Made by a program: the position numbers and the translations under genes
The notes under the pieces: generated by a model
What the model was told of the DNA's origin: nothing
The model's database searches: none
The model's input: the letters and a program-made list of their open reading frames with translations, nothing else
DNA from: Flaccisagitta enflata
Taxonomy: Eukaryota > Chaetognatha > Sagittoidea > Aphragmophora
Direction of reading: 5' to 3'
DNA: 64,000 nucleotides
NCBI GenBank assembly: GCA_965153355.1
Contig: OZ231127.1
Span: 57,102,001-57,166,000 of the forward strand
In this document: piece by piece, positions 1-11,603 of the stretch
Position numbering within the stretch: position 1 is the stretch's first letter
How the letters are laid out: each line of letters opens with the position of its first letter

Positions 1-640
1 TTTCAAAAAGTCGTTGTTAAAAAAAGAAAGTGACGGTAAATAGAAACGATGATAATGGAAAAAGGGAAGAGAAATGGAAAGGAGAGGAGGCGTAAAAAGA
101 TGACTAGAGAACGTTGACTTTGATGTATCGACGGATCAGCGGTGCGCGGTCCGTAGGTGGGTAGACTCTGTTCGAAGAGCCGTCATCTTACCGATGAAAA
201 AATCCTTTTTGGCGTCATTTTAGTCCAAATCTGTTAAAAAAAGGTGGGCATGGGGAAGATAAATGAAAACTTTTTTCCGACGAGCATCAAATTTCGACCT
301 TTTTATCAAAAACCAAGAGCACAAAAACGGGCAAGAGACGAGGAGGGGCGTTTAATCAAGACCACGGAGTCAGATGGGTCACAGGATAAGCAGTAAGTAT
401 GTGAAAAACAGAGGCCCCTGGGGGTTATGGTGTGATCGATTCATGATTCAGGATAAAACAAAGGAAAGGCAAAGCAATGACTGCGGCACATTTTCTTTTC
501 GCTCGTAGTTCTGGGAGTTATCTTCTGCTAATGACAGCTTCACGTTCGATGGAGACGAGGCAATATGCCCACTTATTTGGCGTCATCATCGATCATGAAT
601 GTCAGATGCCGGACGATTCATTAACATCTTGTCATGTTGT
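1..640. other. intergenic, nothing recognised
   Basis: Ordinary A-rich sequence. I see no splice-bounded open frame, RNA gene or repeat with clear ends here. Confidence 0.5.
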
Positions 641-645
641 TTGTC

Positions 646-1076
646 GGGCGTTTTTTTGTTGTTTTTGTTGTTGTGGTTGTTGTTGTGGTTGTTGTTGTTA
701 TAGTTGTTGTTGTTGTTGTTGTTGTTATTATTATTGTTGTTGTTATTGTTGTTGTTATTGTTATTTTTTTATTGTTGTTGTTGTTGTTATTATTGTTATT
801 ATTATTAATTTGTCATTGTCGTTTTTCGTTGTCGTAAAGTAAATGATCAATAATAAATTATTATTATTGTTATTGTTGTTTTATTGTTATTATTTGTTGT
901 TGTTGTTGTTATTATTGTTATTATTGTTGTTGTTTTTGTCATTTATGTGGTTGTTGTTGTTATAGTTATTTATCGTTATGTTGTCGTTGTCAAGTAAATG
1001 CGTCGTCGTAAATGTAAATCGTTATTGTTATTTATTGTTATTATTTGTTGTTATTGTTATTTGTTGCTGTTATTGC

Positions 1077-1130
<54 letters not shown>

Positions 1131-1190
1131 AGTTGTTGTTGTTATTGTTGTTGTTGTTGTTGTTATTGTCGTCTTTGTTGTTGTTCAGAG
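646..1190. repeat. TTG/TTA trinucleotide tract
   Basis: Long interrupted run of TTG, TTA and TTTTTG units; the purest TTG block is about 1077-1130. Open frames across it read poly-Val, poly-Cys or, on the other strand, poly-Asn. They are consequences of the repeat, not genes. Confidence 0.9.
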
Positions 1191-1291
1191 TACATGACGT
1201 AAGATAAGAGGATAATAGGAAAAATAAATGAAAATAAAGAAAGAGCAAACACAAGCAAAATGAATGAAAAGATAACGAGTTAATATGAAGA

Positions 1292-1528
1292 AACAAGGCT
1301 GACGCCTATAAGTCGCGTGCGAGACCTACAAAATGACTCAGAATAACTTAGAATGACTTAGGATGACTTAGTATATTCTTAAATGACTTGAATGAATTAG
1401 GGAAATAAGATTTATTAAAAAAAGTAAAAGTGTGACGTACCAACAGACCGACCAACGAACCAACCGAACAAAGGACGGACGGACGGATGAACAAAGCAGG
1501 GTGTATAGTCGCGTGCACGCGACTAAAA
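1292..1528 (+). mobile_element. Family A element (Helentron/pearl-like), complete short copy
   Basis: Starts with AACAAGGC followed by a TCGCGTGCG half-palindrome, then AATGACTTAG-type decamers, a block of ACCG/ACGG/ACCA tetranucleotides and ACAAAGCAGGG. It ends in the palindrome AGTCGCGTGCACGCGACT plus AAAAA. The same head-to-tail order recurs many times in this window in both orientations. A 3' terminal hairpin and an internal tetranucleotide tract resemble non-autonomous Helentrons and the bivalve pearl elements; that assignment is inference. Confidence 0.7.
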
Positions 1529-1705
1529 ATAAAGAGGGGCAGAAAACAATGAAAATCTCGACAATGATAGAAATAGAAAGGAATTAAGCGACGAGAAATC
1601 CGAGAATTGCAGAGGATGAAATATTTTGCCTTTGCGCCTTTCTTTGAAAAAGAGGATTTAATATTCTTTTGCGCTTCAAGTCACAGGGGACTAGAATGAA
1701 GTCGA

Positions 1706-1765
1706 CAGGGAAGAAGAAGAAGAAGAAGAAGAAGAAGAAGAAGAAGAAGAAGAAGAAGAAGAAGA
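1706..1765. repeat. (GAA)n microsatellite
   Basis: About 19 uninterrupted GAA units, followed to about 1930 by degenerate GAA/GAT-rich sequence. Minus-strand open frames here are low-complexity Leu, Ser or Phe runs. Confidence 0.9.
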
Positions 1766-1935
1766 ATGAAGAATAAGAAGAATAGAAATGTAGAAGAAGG
1801 AAGAAGAGAAGAAGAAGGTAGAGGTGTGAAGAAGAAGAAGAAGATGAATGTGAAGAGAAAAGGAAGATGATGGAAGAAGATGAAGAAGATAATGATGAAT
1901 GAAGATAATAATATAATGATAGTAAATGTGAAAGA

Positions 1936-1956
1936 TAATATGATGATGATGATTAA

Positions 1957-2042
<86 letters not shown>

Positions 2043-2105
2043 GGGTTATAATTAAGATGATGATAATGATGGTCATAATTAAGATGATGATGATAGTGAT
2101 AAAGC
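1936..2105. repeat. (GAT)n microsatellite
   Basis: More than 30 consecutive ATG/GAT units at about 1950-2040, with degenerate flanks to 2105. All frames stay open (poly-Met, poly-Ile, poly-His), so open reading has no coding meaning. Confidence 0.9.
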
Positions 2106-2231
2106 AGTAGGAAACGAGGAAGGAAACAGATGGTTAGATAAGGAAAAAGAAAAATTATGAAAAAACGGATATGAAAATCGAAAGAAAAGAAATAGAAATA
2201 ATAATACCAAAGAGATGAGGAAGAAAGAATT

Positions 2232-2401
2232 TCAAGGCCGGATACACGGCTAGCCAAGTCGCATGCGAGTGGACACTGGACAGGGACAGCGAGCAAAAAG
2301 GCTGGGCATGATTTAGGTAGGGGCTGTAATGCAAAAACCGCCAATAAACGACAAAAAACAAGTGGGACCGACCGACTGACGAATCGAATGACAAAGCGAC
2401 C
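2232..2401 (+). mobile_element. Family A element, 3'-truncated
   Basis: Has the head AAGGCCGGATACACGGCTA, the TCGCATGCGA half-palindrome, the GGGGCTGTAATGCAAAAACCGC middle and the tetranucleotide block. It stops at ATGACAAAGCGACC without the terminal palindrome. Confidence 0.6.
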
Positions 2402-2555
2402 TAAAATCTTTGAGGAAGAAAACAAGTAAAAGAAAAAAGAAAGAGAAAACCGGAGAAGAAAGAGAGGAGATAGTCTTTTTAGATCCCGGATGATCTTCCC
2501 TTGGCACGCAGAATGGGAAATTAGATGCGCGCAGCTCGCAAAACACGCCGACTCC

Positions 2556-3480
2556 ATGCCAAAGTGTGGCATCATTGCAAAGTGTGGCATCGTTGCAATT
2601 TGTAGCATCATTGCAAAGTGTGGCATCATCTATGTCGCAATGAAAACCTATACCATGCCAAAGTGTGGCTTCATTGCAAAGTGTGGTATCATTGCTAAGT
2701 GTGGCATAAATGCTTAGTGTGGCATCATTTTCATCGCAAAACACGCTGACTCCATGCCAGAGTGTGGCATCATTACAAACTGTGGCATCATTGCTAAATG
2801 CGGTATCATCGCAAAACACACCTATTCCATGCTAAAATGTGGCATCATTGTAAAGTGTGGTATAGTTGTAAAGTGTGGCATCATTTCCATTGCAGAACAC
2901 ACAGATTCCATGCCAAAGTGTGGCAACATTGGCATCTTCCCTTGGAACGCCGAAAGGGAAATTAGATGCCCGCAGCTTGCAAAACATGCTGACTTCATGC
3001 CAATGTGTGGCATCATTGCAAAATGTGAAATTGTTGCAAATGGTGGCATCGTTGCAATGTGTGGCATCATTTCAATTACAGAACTCGCAGATTTCATACC
3101 AAATACAAAGTGTGGCATTGTTACAAAGTTTGGCACTGTTGCAAAGTGTGGCATCATCGCAAAGCGTTGAGTCGTTGCAAAGGGTAGCATCATTGCAAAG
3201 TGTGGCGTTATTGCTACGTATGGCATCATTTTCATTGCAAAACATGCCGACTCCATGCTGAAGTGTGGCATCATTGCATAGTCTAGCATCGTTGCAAAGG
3301 GTAGAATCATTTTCATTGCAAAACACGTCACACTCACACCATCAAAAAGTGAGATATCGTTACCATAGATGGCATCAAAAACCCTTTGCCAGGTGTGGTA
3401 TCATTACTAAGTGTAACCTCAGAAGGAAGTACCGCATCATTGCAGAGTGTGGTATGCTGATCATCGCTTCACATAATACA
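2556..3480. repeat. 18-bp minisatellite with higher-order unit
   Basis: Dozens of copies of an 18-bp unit close to AAGTGTGGCATCATTGCA. Every few units are separated by a spacer of the type CAAAACACGCTGACTCCATGCC, giving a higher-order period of roughly 100-120 bp. Since 18 is a multiple of 3, both strands give open frames (for example CGIIAKCGII), but the drift pattern is that of a satellite. Confidence 0.85.
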
Positions 3481-3559
3481 TAGTGTGGAAATGCCACCAT
3501 TGTAAAACCTGTTGTTTTAGAGTGTGGCACTAAAGAATATCGCAAATTATGGCAATGTG

Positions 3560-3785
3560 ACAAAGTGTGTCACTGTGATTACTGCAAAGTCTGTCAATGT
3601 GACAGAGTGTGTCACTGTGATTATTGCAATGTCTGTCAATATGACAAAGTAAGTCACTGTGATTATTGCAAAGTCTGTCAATGTGACAGAGTGTGTCACT
3701 GTGATTATTGCAATGTCTGTCAATGTGACAAAGTAAGTCACTGTGATTATTGCAATGTCTGTCAATGTGACAATAAGGTATCCGA
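3560..3785. repeat. GTGTCACTGTGATTATTGCA minisatellite
   Basis: About five copies of a unit of roughly 45 bp built on GTCACTGTGATTATTGCAA and TGTCTGTCAATGTGACA. It is probably a diverged relative of the neighbouring 18-bp array. The internal GTCA...TGAC pairing gives each unit weak dyad symmetry. Confidence 0.8.
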
Positions 3786-4690
3786 TCATTGAAAAGTCTG
3801 ACAATGAATCAAAGCGCGCCACTTTTTTATTCAATTGTTACAAAAGATGGCAGCATGACAATAGCAAAATGTCTAGCATTGTTACAAAGACTCAAAGTAT
3901 AACACGGTGATAATCGTAGAACCTACCAGTGTCATTGCAAAGGTCGGCCTCATCATAAAGTCTGGCGTCATTCGAAAGCAGAATTCTGGCATCACGGAAA
4001 GTGGTGGAACCATCCCAAAAGCCGGCATCATGATGATGGTAAGCCACGTAATCTAAAAGGTTTTTGCGTCACAGGGAAGAAAGCCACGGCGCGGCGTTAG
4101 TATGCGATGGGGTGGCGTTGGCCATGGTACTTATGCAGTGCGGTGGTCCGGGCTAAGGCGGCCGTGATGGTGGAATTATCATTGTCCTTGTCACTGGCGA
4201 TGACGATGACGATGACGATGATTATGCAATGCAAGGATAAGGAAAGCTGTGATGATGACGACGATGACCGCCCGGGGGAAATGTCTGAGCGTCGATGCCT
4301 TGAACTATTATGTAGGAAAATTGACCACAATTGGCAAAGCTACTGTCTACTGCTGAATACGTACATGACAAGTTTTGTTACGAATCAAGCACGTGTAATG
4401 ACTAAAGGGACGGGAAGAAAGACAAATGTTATCATGAGATAGACAAATTATTTTCTTTTTTCAATCTTTTCTTTCCCCTTTTGTTCTCTATTGCCTGGGA
4501 GCAGGTGCGAATTCAATCAATGTCGAGTAGCAGATGTCTTTTTATTTTTTTTTCTATCAAGTTCCACCGCACCGAAATGACGAAAGTGGCAGATGGCTTT
4601 TTTTTGTATTGCTACGCTGAAGCAGATGTCTATCGAAATGAGGAAGGCGGTGGTAGCCACAATTTTGCTAGTCTTGGGACTGTTGGCCTC
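3786..4690. other. intergenic, decaying satellite then unique sequence
   Basis: The first 250 bp are decayed copies of the preceding minisatellite. Then comes unique sequence with a short GATGAC/GACGAT run near 4200-4265. No gene signal. Confidence 0.5.
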
Positions 4691-5560
4691 GATTTAGCCG
4701 CGGTTTTACCGCTGTTGGCAAATGTTTGCCGGCATTCCGGCAGTGGACGTTTTTGTTGGCCACCCTCTAACTGCTGATGACCGCAACTGGTTGTTGTTGG
4801 CCGCAGTGGACCGATATTAAGCAACTGTTAGCCGCGATTGGCGGCGGTTTGCCGCTGGCGGATGAAGGCGGCAGCCTTTGCGGCGTCGGCTGTATTCCCA
4901 GCGGCGCCTTTATCTTCTCCAGTTTCGATTGGAAACATGAGTCCACGTTTCTTAGAAGATTAGAAAGAGAAGCTGAAGATGTTTGCCGAAGAAGATGGCG
5001 GAAATGATGACAGGCAATGATGGCGACATGGCGGTGGTGATGGGCTGAAGATGACGGTAAAAGTGACTTCGACTGGGACAGCAAAAGCACATGGCAATGG
5101 CGCCGATGGTGGCGGTGGAAAAAGTATCAGCAAATGGCAAAAGCGCCAATGTCGCAGGCGGCAAAGGCATCGGTGTTAGTGGCAATGTTCATAGCGGACA
5201 AGACACTGGCAAATGGAATTAGCGGCAGAGGCATTGGAATAAGTGACAATGGTTGTGGCGGAAAAGGCACTGGCAAATAGCGGTAATGATGGTAGTGTTC
5301 AAGGGGAAAATGGCGGGGAGGGGACAAAGGCAGCCATGGTGTGGAAGCGATGGCAGATTTTCGGAAGGCAGAAAAGGCGACTCTCTTTGCCGTGATGACA
5401 TTCGTACCATAGCCGACTTCAATCTCAGTGTCGGAAAAGGTGGCGGCGATGGCGATGGCGGTGGTTATGGCGATGGCGATGGCGATGGCGATGGCGTTGG
5501 CGATGGCGATGGCGATGGCGATGGCGATGGCGGCGGTGACGGCGCGGCAAATGTTATATA
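4690..5560. repeat. GC-rich GGCNNN repeats ending in a (GGCGAT)n array
   Basis: Degenerate GGCAAATG, GCCGCTGTTGGC and GGCGGTGG repeats lead into an almost perfect hexamer array GGCGAT at about 5446-5535. The hexamer keeps frames open as Gly-Asp on one strand and Ala-Ile/Pro-Ser on the other. Confidence 0.75.
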
Positions 5561-6880
5561 AGACAACAACAGGAACACAAGGAACACAAATGTGAAAAAA
5601 GAAGAATATGATGCAGTGGGGCTGCCGCATTTCAAGTCAACCACTGACAGTCTATTGGTGCTACCTTTTCCTCGTTGTATCTTTACACTGTTTTTTTTTT
5701 TCATACTCTGGTTTTTGTTGGACTTTAGATATCCATGCAGACATGTGCATATTCAAAGAGGCAAGCATATTCAAAAGCTAGGGAATGGGTAAATATGAAG
5801 CGGTGCCCTGTTTAGTGCGCTTAGTTTTTTTCGCGCTGTTCTCTGCCTAGGTAGAAACACTGTTTTGCTCTCAGCAAAAAAGGGGGAAAAATCTAAAGAT
5901 AACACGTAGAGTGGGAGCGCACGCGTAGCCCGGCAATGTCGTGCTTCTTGCATCGAGACAGTTTTACATTGTTAGTCGTTGAAAAGCCATCATCGGGTGC
6001 CAAGTCGAGACCCAACTGCTTTCACTCACACCTTTTATCTTCCATTTTATCTCTTCACGCAAGTCGGAGCCTCGGCCTCGTTTTTAGATGCGTCATCCCA
6101 TCTCTTAAAGAAGGTCTGTCCATCCATCTGTCGGTTGGTTAGTTCTTCGGAATTTCCGTCTTTTACATCTGTGTAAAAAACGGATTTCTCGACACTTTTT
6201 GGCCGCAGCAATGTCTTGCACCAACTGAATCGATCACAATGGCTCGTTTGATGGTCATTTTAAAAATCTGTCTGTCCGCCCTCTACCACGCGAATCAATA
6301 AAAAAGACGCATTCTTAAATGATCATTTTAGCCATTTTGTCATTGATTTTAAGTTAAATGCTTTGCACCATTGGAAAGGCCAGCTTTTAAGCTTTCAGAA
6401 TCAAAAAGAAAAAAATTCTTAATCTTAAGGCGTTTATGCGTGCTAAAAAAAAGAGTAAAGACAGTTAAAAATCATTTTCATAATTCTAGAAGAGAAAAAA
6501 ATTCAAGATAACTAGTGTTTCACTTTGATGAGCTGTAACTTTTAAATTGTTTGAGATACAGACTTGGGATTGGTCTAGAATGAAAGAAAATTCGAAAATC
6601 TTCAAAATTACATTGTCTGAAAAATGCTCGAAATCTTTTTGCAAGCCTTATCATGGGATAAAGAAATGACAAACATGTTTTTCAATGATTGAATATTTGT
6701 CATGTGTTTAAAATAGTGGTTGACTTTGAAAGGCTGTAACTTTTAAACGGTTTGAGATACAGACCTGAAAATTCAAAAATCTTCAGAATTGCTTGAACAA
6801 AAAAAAATTTTGATAATTTTTTCTGTCTTTTTTTTCTATAAATGAAGAGGTGAGTCTTTTTGTGGATCGCCAGATCCACT
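5561..6880. other. intergenic, no gene; two copies of a degenerate motif
   Basis: Contains two related stretches (about 6525-6600 and 6720-6790) sharing GCTGTAACTTTTAAA and TTTGAGATACAGACTTGG. They also resemble parts of the fold-back family at 38186-40237. No coding evidence. Confidence 0.45.
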
Positions 6881-7940
6881 TAGTCCTGGGAAATTATTTT
6901 TTTTATTATTTTGCGTGCTCACCTTTTTTTTTTCTTCTATCTTCTTTATTCTGTATTTTTTTTTCATCTCCAGATTGTGTGCTCACCTTAGTCTTTTGTT
7001 TTCGTTATTTTTTTCTCTCAAGATGTCTCCACATATACCTTAGTCTTTTGTTTGTGTTAGTCTTTTTCATCATTATTTTGCGTGCTCACCTTTTTGTTTT
7101 CTTCTATCTTCTTTATTATGCTTTTTTTTTCATCTCAAGATTGTGTGCTCACCTTAGTCTTTTGTTTTTGTTATTTTTTTCTCTCAAGATGTCTCCATAT
7201 ATACCTTAGTCTTTAGTTTGTATAAGTCTTATTTTTTCATTTTGCGTGCTCACCTTTTCGTTTTTTTCTATCTTCTTTATTCTGTATTTTTTTTTCATCT
7301 CAAGATTGTGTGCTCACCTTAGTCTTTTGTTTTTGTTATTTTTTTCTCTCAAGATGTCTCTATATATACCTTAGTCTTTTGATTGTGTTAGTCTTTTTCT
7401 TTATCATTTTGTGTGCTCGCCTTTTCATTTTCTTCTATCTTCATTATTCTGTATTTTTTTCATCTCAAGATTGTGTGCTCACCTTAGTCTTTTGTTTTTG
7501 TTATTTTTTTCTCTCAAGATGTCTCCATATATGCCTTAGTCTTTTGTTTGTGTTAGTCTTTTTTTATTATTTTGCGTGCTCACCTTTTTTTTTTTCTATC
7601 TTCTTTATTCTGTATTTTTTGTTTCATCTCAAGATTGTGTGCTCACCTTAGTCTTTTGTTTTGTTATTTTTTTTTCTCAAGATGTCGCCATATATAACTT
7701 AGTCTTTTATTTGTGTTGGTCAGTCTTTTATTTGTGTTGGTCTTTTTCTTTATCATTTTGTGTGCTCACCTTTTTGTTTTCTTTCTTCTTTATTCTGTAT
7801 TTTTTTTTTCATCTCAAGATTGTGTGCTCACCTTATTCTTTTGTTTTTGTTACTTTTTTTCTCAAGATGTCTCCATATATCTCTTTGTAAATCTTTTGTT
7901 TTTACATTCTCAACTTTTTTCTCCCATCTATCATAGTCTA
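6880..7940. repeat. 165-bp satellite, about 6 tandem copies
   Basis: The landmark AGATTGTGTGCTCACCTTAG occurs at about 6972, 7138, 7303, 7468, 7632 and 7817, giving periods of 166, 165, 165, 164 and 185. The last period is longer because a TTTATTTGTGTTGGTC segment is doubled. The array is T-rich; decayed copies continue to about 8110. The short Phe/Leu-rich open frames here are repeat shadows. Confidence 0.9.
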
Positions 7941-8222
7941 TGATTTTTTTTCATCCCAAGAATGTGTCTACACCTTAGTCTTTTGTTTGTGTTTTTTTTT
8001 CTTTCTTGATATCTCCACATATCTCTTTGTAAATCCTTTGTTTCTTGCATCCTCACCACTTATCATATTCTGTACTTTTTTTTTATATCAAGAATATCCT
8101 CACCTTAGTCTTTTATTTACATGAGTTTGTTTTGTCACTAGATGTCTCAAAGTCTTCCTCAATTCGCCTTTTGTTTTCTTCCCACTAATTGAATTTTTTT
8201 CAACTAAAAATGTGTCCTCAGA

Positions 8223-8227
<5 letters not shown>

Positions 8228-8284
<57 letters not shown>

Positions 8285-8325
8285 TGATGAGCCTGATTTA
8301 AACCAACCAAAGATAGGTTGATGAT

Positions 8326-8360
<35 letters not shown>
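8228..8360. repeat. two (GA)n blocks
   Basis: (GA)n at about 8228-8281 and 8331-8357 around 48 bp of unique sequence. Confidence 0.9.
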
Positions 8361-8499
8361 ACAACAAATCAATTACCACAAAGCTTGATATGTTCACTAA
8401 TTTTGGCAATTCACTTAAACTTGGGTTTTTTTTTCTTTTTTTTTTTTAATTTAAATTTCATATCCAAATTTTTTTAAATGAATATGAAAAATCTGAAAA

Positions 8500-8650
8500 A
8501 TAAAAAGTAAAAGGTGAAAAGTGAAAAAAAAATTAAAAAATGAAAAGTAAAAAGTGAAAAGTGAAAAGTGAAAAATGAAAAAAGAAATGAAAAAAATGAA
8601 AAATGAAAAATGAAAAATGAAAAATGAAAAATGAAAAATGAAAAATGAAA
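8500..8650. repeat. AAAAATG heptamer array
   Basis: GAAAAGT and GAAAAAT units, purest at about 8590-8648. Very A-rich. Confidence 0.85.
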
Positions 8651-9128
8651 TTAGAAATAGAAAGAATCATATTAAACATCGCGATCCACAGTATTGGCGA
8701 CAGCCACTGGTTTTTTTATTCGCGTGGTATACAGAGCGTTTTCCTTGCTATATTCAGTACACGCAGTGACACAGTCAGTACGGATCGTTGCCCTTCTCTT
8801 TACGCAGCCTAGCCACCATAAGCCCGGGACTTTTCAGCCGCGCACACGCAACAGTTGCTACCAGTTTCTGGTTGGTCAGTTGGTTGGTCAGTTGGTCCGT
8901 CACAAAGTTCAAAAAAAGCATTTCTTGACTCTTTTCGGCCAAGTCCAATTTTTCCTCATGTACGCATAGCGCGAAATTTACACCATGCGCGCAGTGACAC
9001 ATTATGGCGCATCGTTGTAAAGAGATACAATTTTCTTTTCAGCGCGGGTGTTTCATGTGAGTAGAACAATAAGACCAAATGTCCCCGAGGACAAACCATT
9101 ACAGGGCTGCTATTGCCCGTGCGTCAGT
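8651..9128. other. intergenic, nothing recognised
   Basis: Mostly unique sequence with a short GGTTGGTCAGTT run near 8872-8900 that recalls the minus-strand family-A tetranucleotide tract. No supported gene. Confidence 0.4.
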
Positions 9129-9137
9129 TATTGCGCA

Positions 9138-9471
9138 GGGTGACTGAAAGTATGGTCATATACAAACCTGGTCTCCCTCGCGGGAGAAATACGTACATTT
9201 CAATCATACATGACAACCCTAAAATCTGGTGGCGATCAAATAAATATTATATCACCCATACCCGCCATGCATCCTCATATCCCAATGTGCAGGAGGGCTT
9301 CCGGCCTCCAAAGTTTTCTATCGTTTATAATGGGAAAGGGGTTAGGTGGCTCGCATGAGTAAACTTTATTTTTTCATCAACGAATTTTAGAGATATCATC
9401 TGTGATGGAAATGGTCACATTTCTCCCGCGAGAGAGACGAGGTTCAGATTTGACCATACTTTCAGTCATCC
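9138..9471. mobile_element. Mutator-like MITE with 9-bp TSD
   Basis: The 334-bp element has terminal inverted repeats (TIRs) beginning GGGTGACTGAAAGTATGGTC (left) and GGATGACTGAAAGTATGGTC (right, inverted); matching continues for about 70 bp through TCTCGCGGGAGAAAT. It is flanked by perfect 9-bp direct repeats TATTGCGCA at 9129-9137 and 9472-9480. A 9-bp duplication is typical of Mutator-like elements. No transposase frame. Confidence 0.8.
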
Positions 9472-9516
9472 TATTGCGCATAGACAATCAAAACTGCCAC
9501 GCGAATCATTAAAGAA

Positions 9517-9866
9517 TAGCCCACTAAGAAAACACACTTTTTTCATAGAAAATTTCTCTATCGAAGAGATATCACTCAATATCATAAAAATAGATAGTCC
9601 ATGACAAAACTTTGGCCAAAGGGCTTCTATGAAGTGTGCCCGCCACATAACCCATTTCCCATTATAACAGATAGGAGGCTCTGAAGACTAAAATCCTCCT
9701 ATACATTTCCTATGGAATATGGGGGTGGTGGCGGGCACACTTTAGAGAAGCCCCTAGGTCAGATTTTTGTGTTGGACCATCTATATACATGATTTCGAGC
9801 CAGATTCCTTGGATAGAGAGCCTCATCATGAAAAAAGCGTTGTTTTTTTTTTTTTATAGTGGGCTA
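9517..9866. mobile_element. fold-back MITE, 350 bp
   Basis: Ends TAGCCCACTA / TAGTGGGCTA, and the arms pair along most of their length. The innermost part (about 9617-9757) forms a tight hairpin built on GGGCTTCT..AAGTGTGCCCGCC. Flanks TTAAAGAA (9509-9516) and ATAAAGAA (9867-9874) match at 7 of 8 positions, suggesting an aged 8-bp TSD. Confidence 0.65.
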
Positions 9867-10194
9867 ATAAAGAAGCTGCACTCTTAGATTGCTAATCATA
9901 ATCAATATTCATATACTCTAAGAAAAGCTCACTGGAAGTACTTTCATTTGGCTTAAATCTGGTATTTCTAGCTTTATTCCTTGAGAAAAAAGAACGCTAG
10001 TCAACAGGCAGAAAATGGTTCTGCAGACCATCTTTGACAATTTTGCAACGAAGATTTAATAACAGACCTTGCTCTTATGGATCGATTAGCATTGGAAACC
10101 AGCCTGTAAGAGTCAAGAAGTTTTTGTCACTTTAAGTTTTCTCTTTGTATTTTTTCCATTAGCTGCGAGGAAAACCCACTAATAAACTTAAGAA
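9867..10194. other. intergenic, nothing recognised
   Basis: Unique AT-rich sequence. I see no repeat end, gene or RNA motif. Confidence 0.4.
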
Positions 10195-10304
10195 AACAAG
10201 GCCGGATACACGGCTACCACAGTCGCGTGCGGGTGGGAAAAGGTCTAATTTAAGGACGCTAAAGCATTTGGGCAGGGGCTGTGAGGCCAAAAACCGCAAT
10301 ACCA
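10195..10304 (+). mobile_element. Family A element, head fragment
   Basis: Carries GGCCGGATACACGGCTACC, GTCGCGTGCGGGTGGG and GGGGCTGTGAGGCCAAAAACC, then breaks off before the tetranucleotide block. Confidence 0.55.
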
Positions 10305-10894
10305 TCTAGGAAATATGTTTGGAAACACCTTTAAAGAGAGATATCTTGACTTCTCGTTGAGATAAATAAACAAAATTTATGAGCATTTTAATCTATGTTG
10401 AAAAATCTACAATCTGAGCGCAATCTCGTCTCTGTGCATCAAACCGTTTAGAAATGCCATTAGTTTGAAGTTGGTCCTGTTCTTTCAAAAATGGCAGAAA
10501 AATTGGATTTTTTTTTCTCCTCCCCTTCCATCTTTGAAATACCCTCAAATTTTACCAAAAAGTGATAGAAACATACCGATTGCACCACTGGTTAGCTCTT
10601 GAGCTCTAGTTTTATAATCTCATGGATCTTCAGTCAGATTTCAAAAGGGAAGTAGCCCAATTTTGCAAACAAAAATGACCAGAATTTACCATTTTTACCA
10701 TAACCATTTCTTAATTGTGATAAACAAACCTAACTCGCCATCCCTAGATTGGAATGAAGGTTGTTTTTCTCTTTTGTTCTAGTTAGTACAAATATAAAGA
10801 TTACCAGAAATAATCAGGTACATGAGGGCACAGGAGGGAGAAAATATACCTTCAACCCTAAGTGTTTCCAAACTTTTTTCCTAGATAGTAACTC
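10305..10894. other. intergenic, nothing recognised
   Basis: Unique sequence; 10400-10480 has a short resemblance (AAACCGTTTAGAAATG) to the fold-back family at 38-40 kb. Confidence 0.35.
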
Positions 10895-10896
10895 AA

Positions 10897-11500
10897 AACT
10901 AGTCATCCAAGGATCGCACATGGTCGGCGGTACCCGATCTTCTGCTTGGAGTGATCATATGAAGTAGTGGGGTGAGAGCAGGGCAGCGGCCCCAAAGGCC
11001 CGATGTCCTGTAGAACATAGGGGTGAACCGTTATATACGTCTGCCTGCGACTATTTTTAGACTTGTAAGGAGTGGTGTCCGATTTGAGCTATTTAGGTGG
11101 GCAAAGGGTCATTATGCTGAGGTTTGGGTCCAGATGCAGGGATTTGAATCCTAAGGCTAGATTTAGGCTTTGAGCCTTATGGCCCGAATTAGGGCCTGGA
11201 GGCTAGGAATAGGATATGGGTCAACAGGCTGGGATTGGGGTCAACAGGCTGGAATTTGGGCTAACAGGCTGGGATTTAGGCCAACAGCCTGGGATTTGGA
11301 CCAACAGGCCGGGATTTGGGCCTATAGGCTGGGATTTGGGTCAATAGGCTAGGATTTGGGCCAACCGGCTGAGATTTGGACCATCAAGTTAGGATTTTAG
11401 CCTTAAGTCCGGGGGGGGGGGGGCAGACAGACGTGCGTACATAACGGTTCACCACTGTGTTCTACAGGACATTGGCCATTGCAGGCCGCTGCCCAAAAAG
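10897..11500 (+). mobile_element. Family B element with internal minisatellite
   Basis: Head ACTAGTCATCCAAGGATCGC, then a GGGCAGCGGCCCC segment and TGTCCTGTAGAACA. The interior (about 11100-11400) is a minisatellite of about 18-20 bp built on AGGCTGGGATTTGGGCC. The copy closes with the inverted partner TGTTCTACAGGACAT and GGCCGCTGCCCAAAAAG. Paired inner inverted repeats around a variable minisatellite define the family. Confidence 0.65.
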
Positions 11501-11506
11501 TAGAAT

Positions 11507-11590
11507 GTGACCGACTGACCGAGTGACCAAATGACCGACGGGGCGACGGATGGACAAAGCAGTGACGATTTGCGTAGCACGCGACAAACA
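11507..11590 (+). mobile_element. Family A tail fragment
   Basis: GACCGACTGACCGAGTGACC tetranucleotides, GGACAAAGCAG and a degenerate terminal palindrome GCGTAGCACGCGACA. It abuts the preceding family-B copy. Confidence 0.5.
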
Positions 11591-11603
11591 ATTGGAATGC
11601 CTA

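Noticed and set aside
2490-3337. Cys/Ile-rich frames of 128-171 codons
   Set aside because: Derived from the 18-bp minisatellite; the opposite strand is equally open.
5253-5704. Gly-Asp repeat protein or Pro-Ser repeat protein
   Set aside because: Produced by the GGCGAT hexamer array; no flanking exon signals.
6850-7943. Hydrophobic Phe/Leu-rich small proteins with apparent membrane segments
   Set aside because: T-rich 165-bp satellite; frames shift between units.
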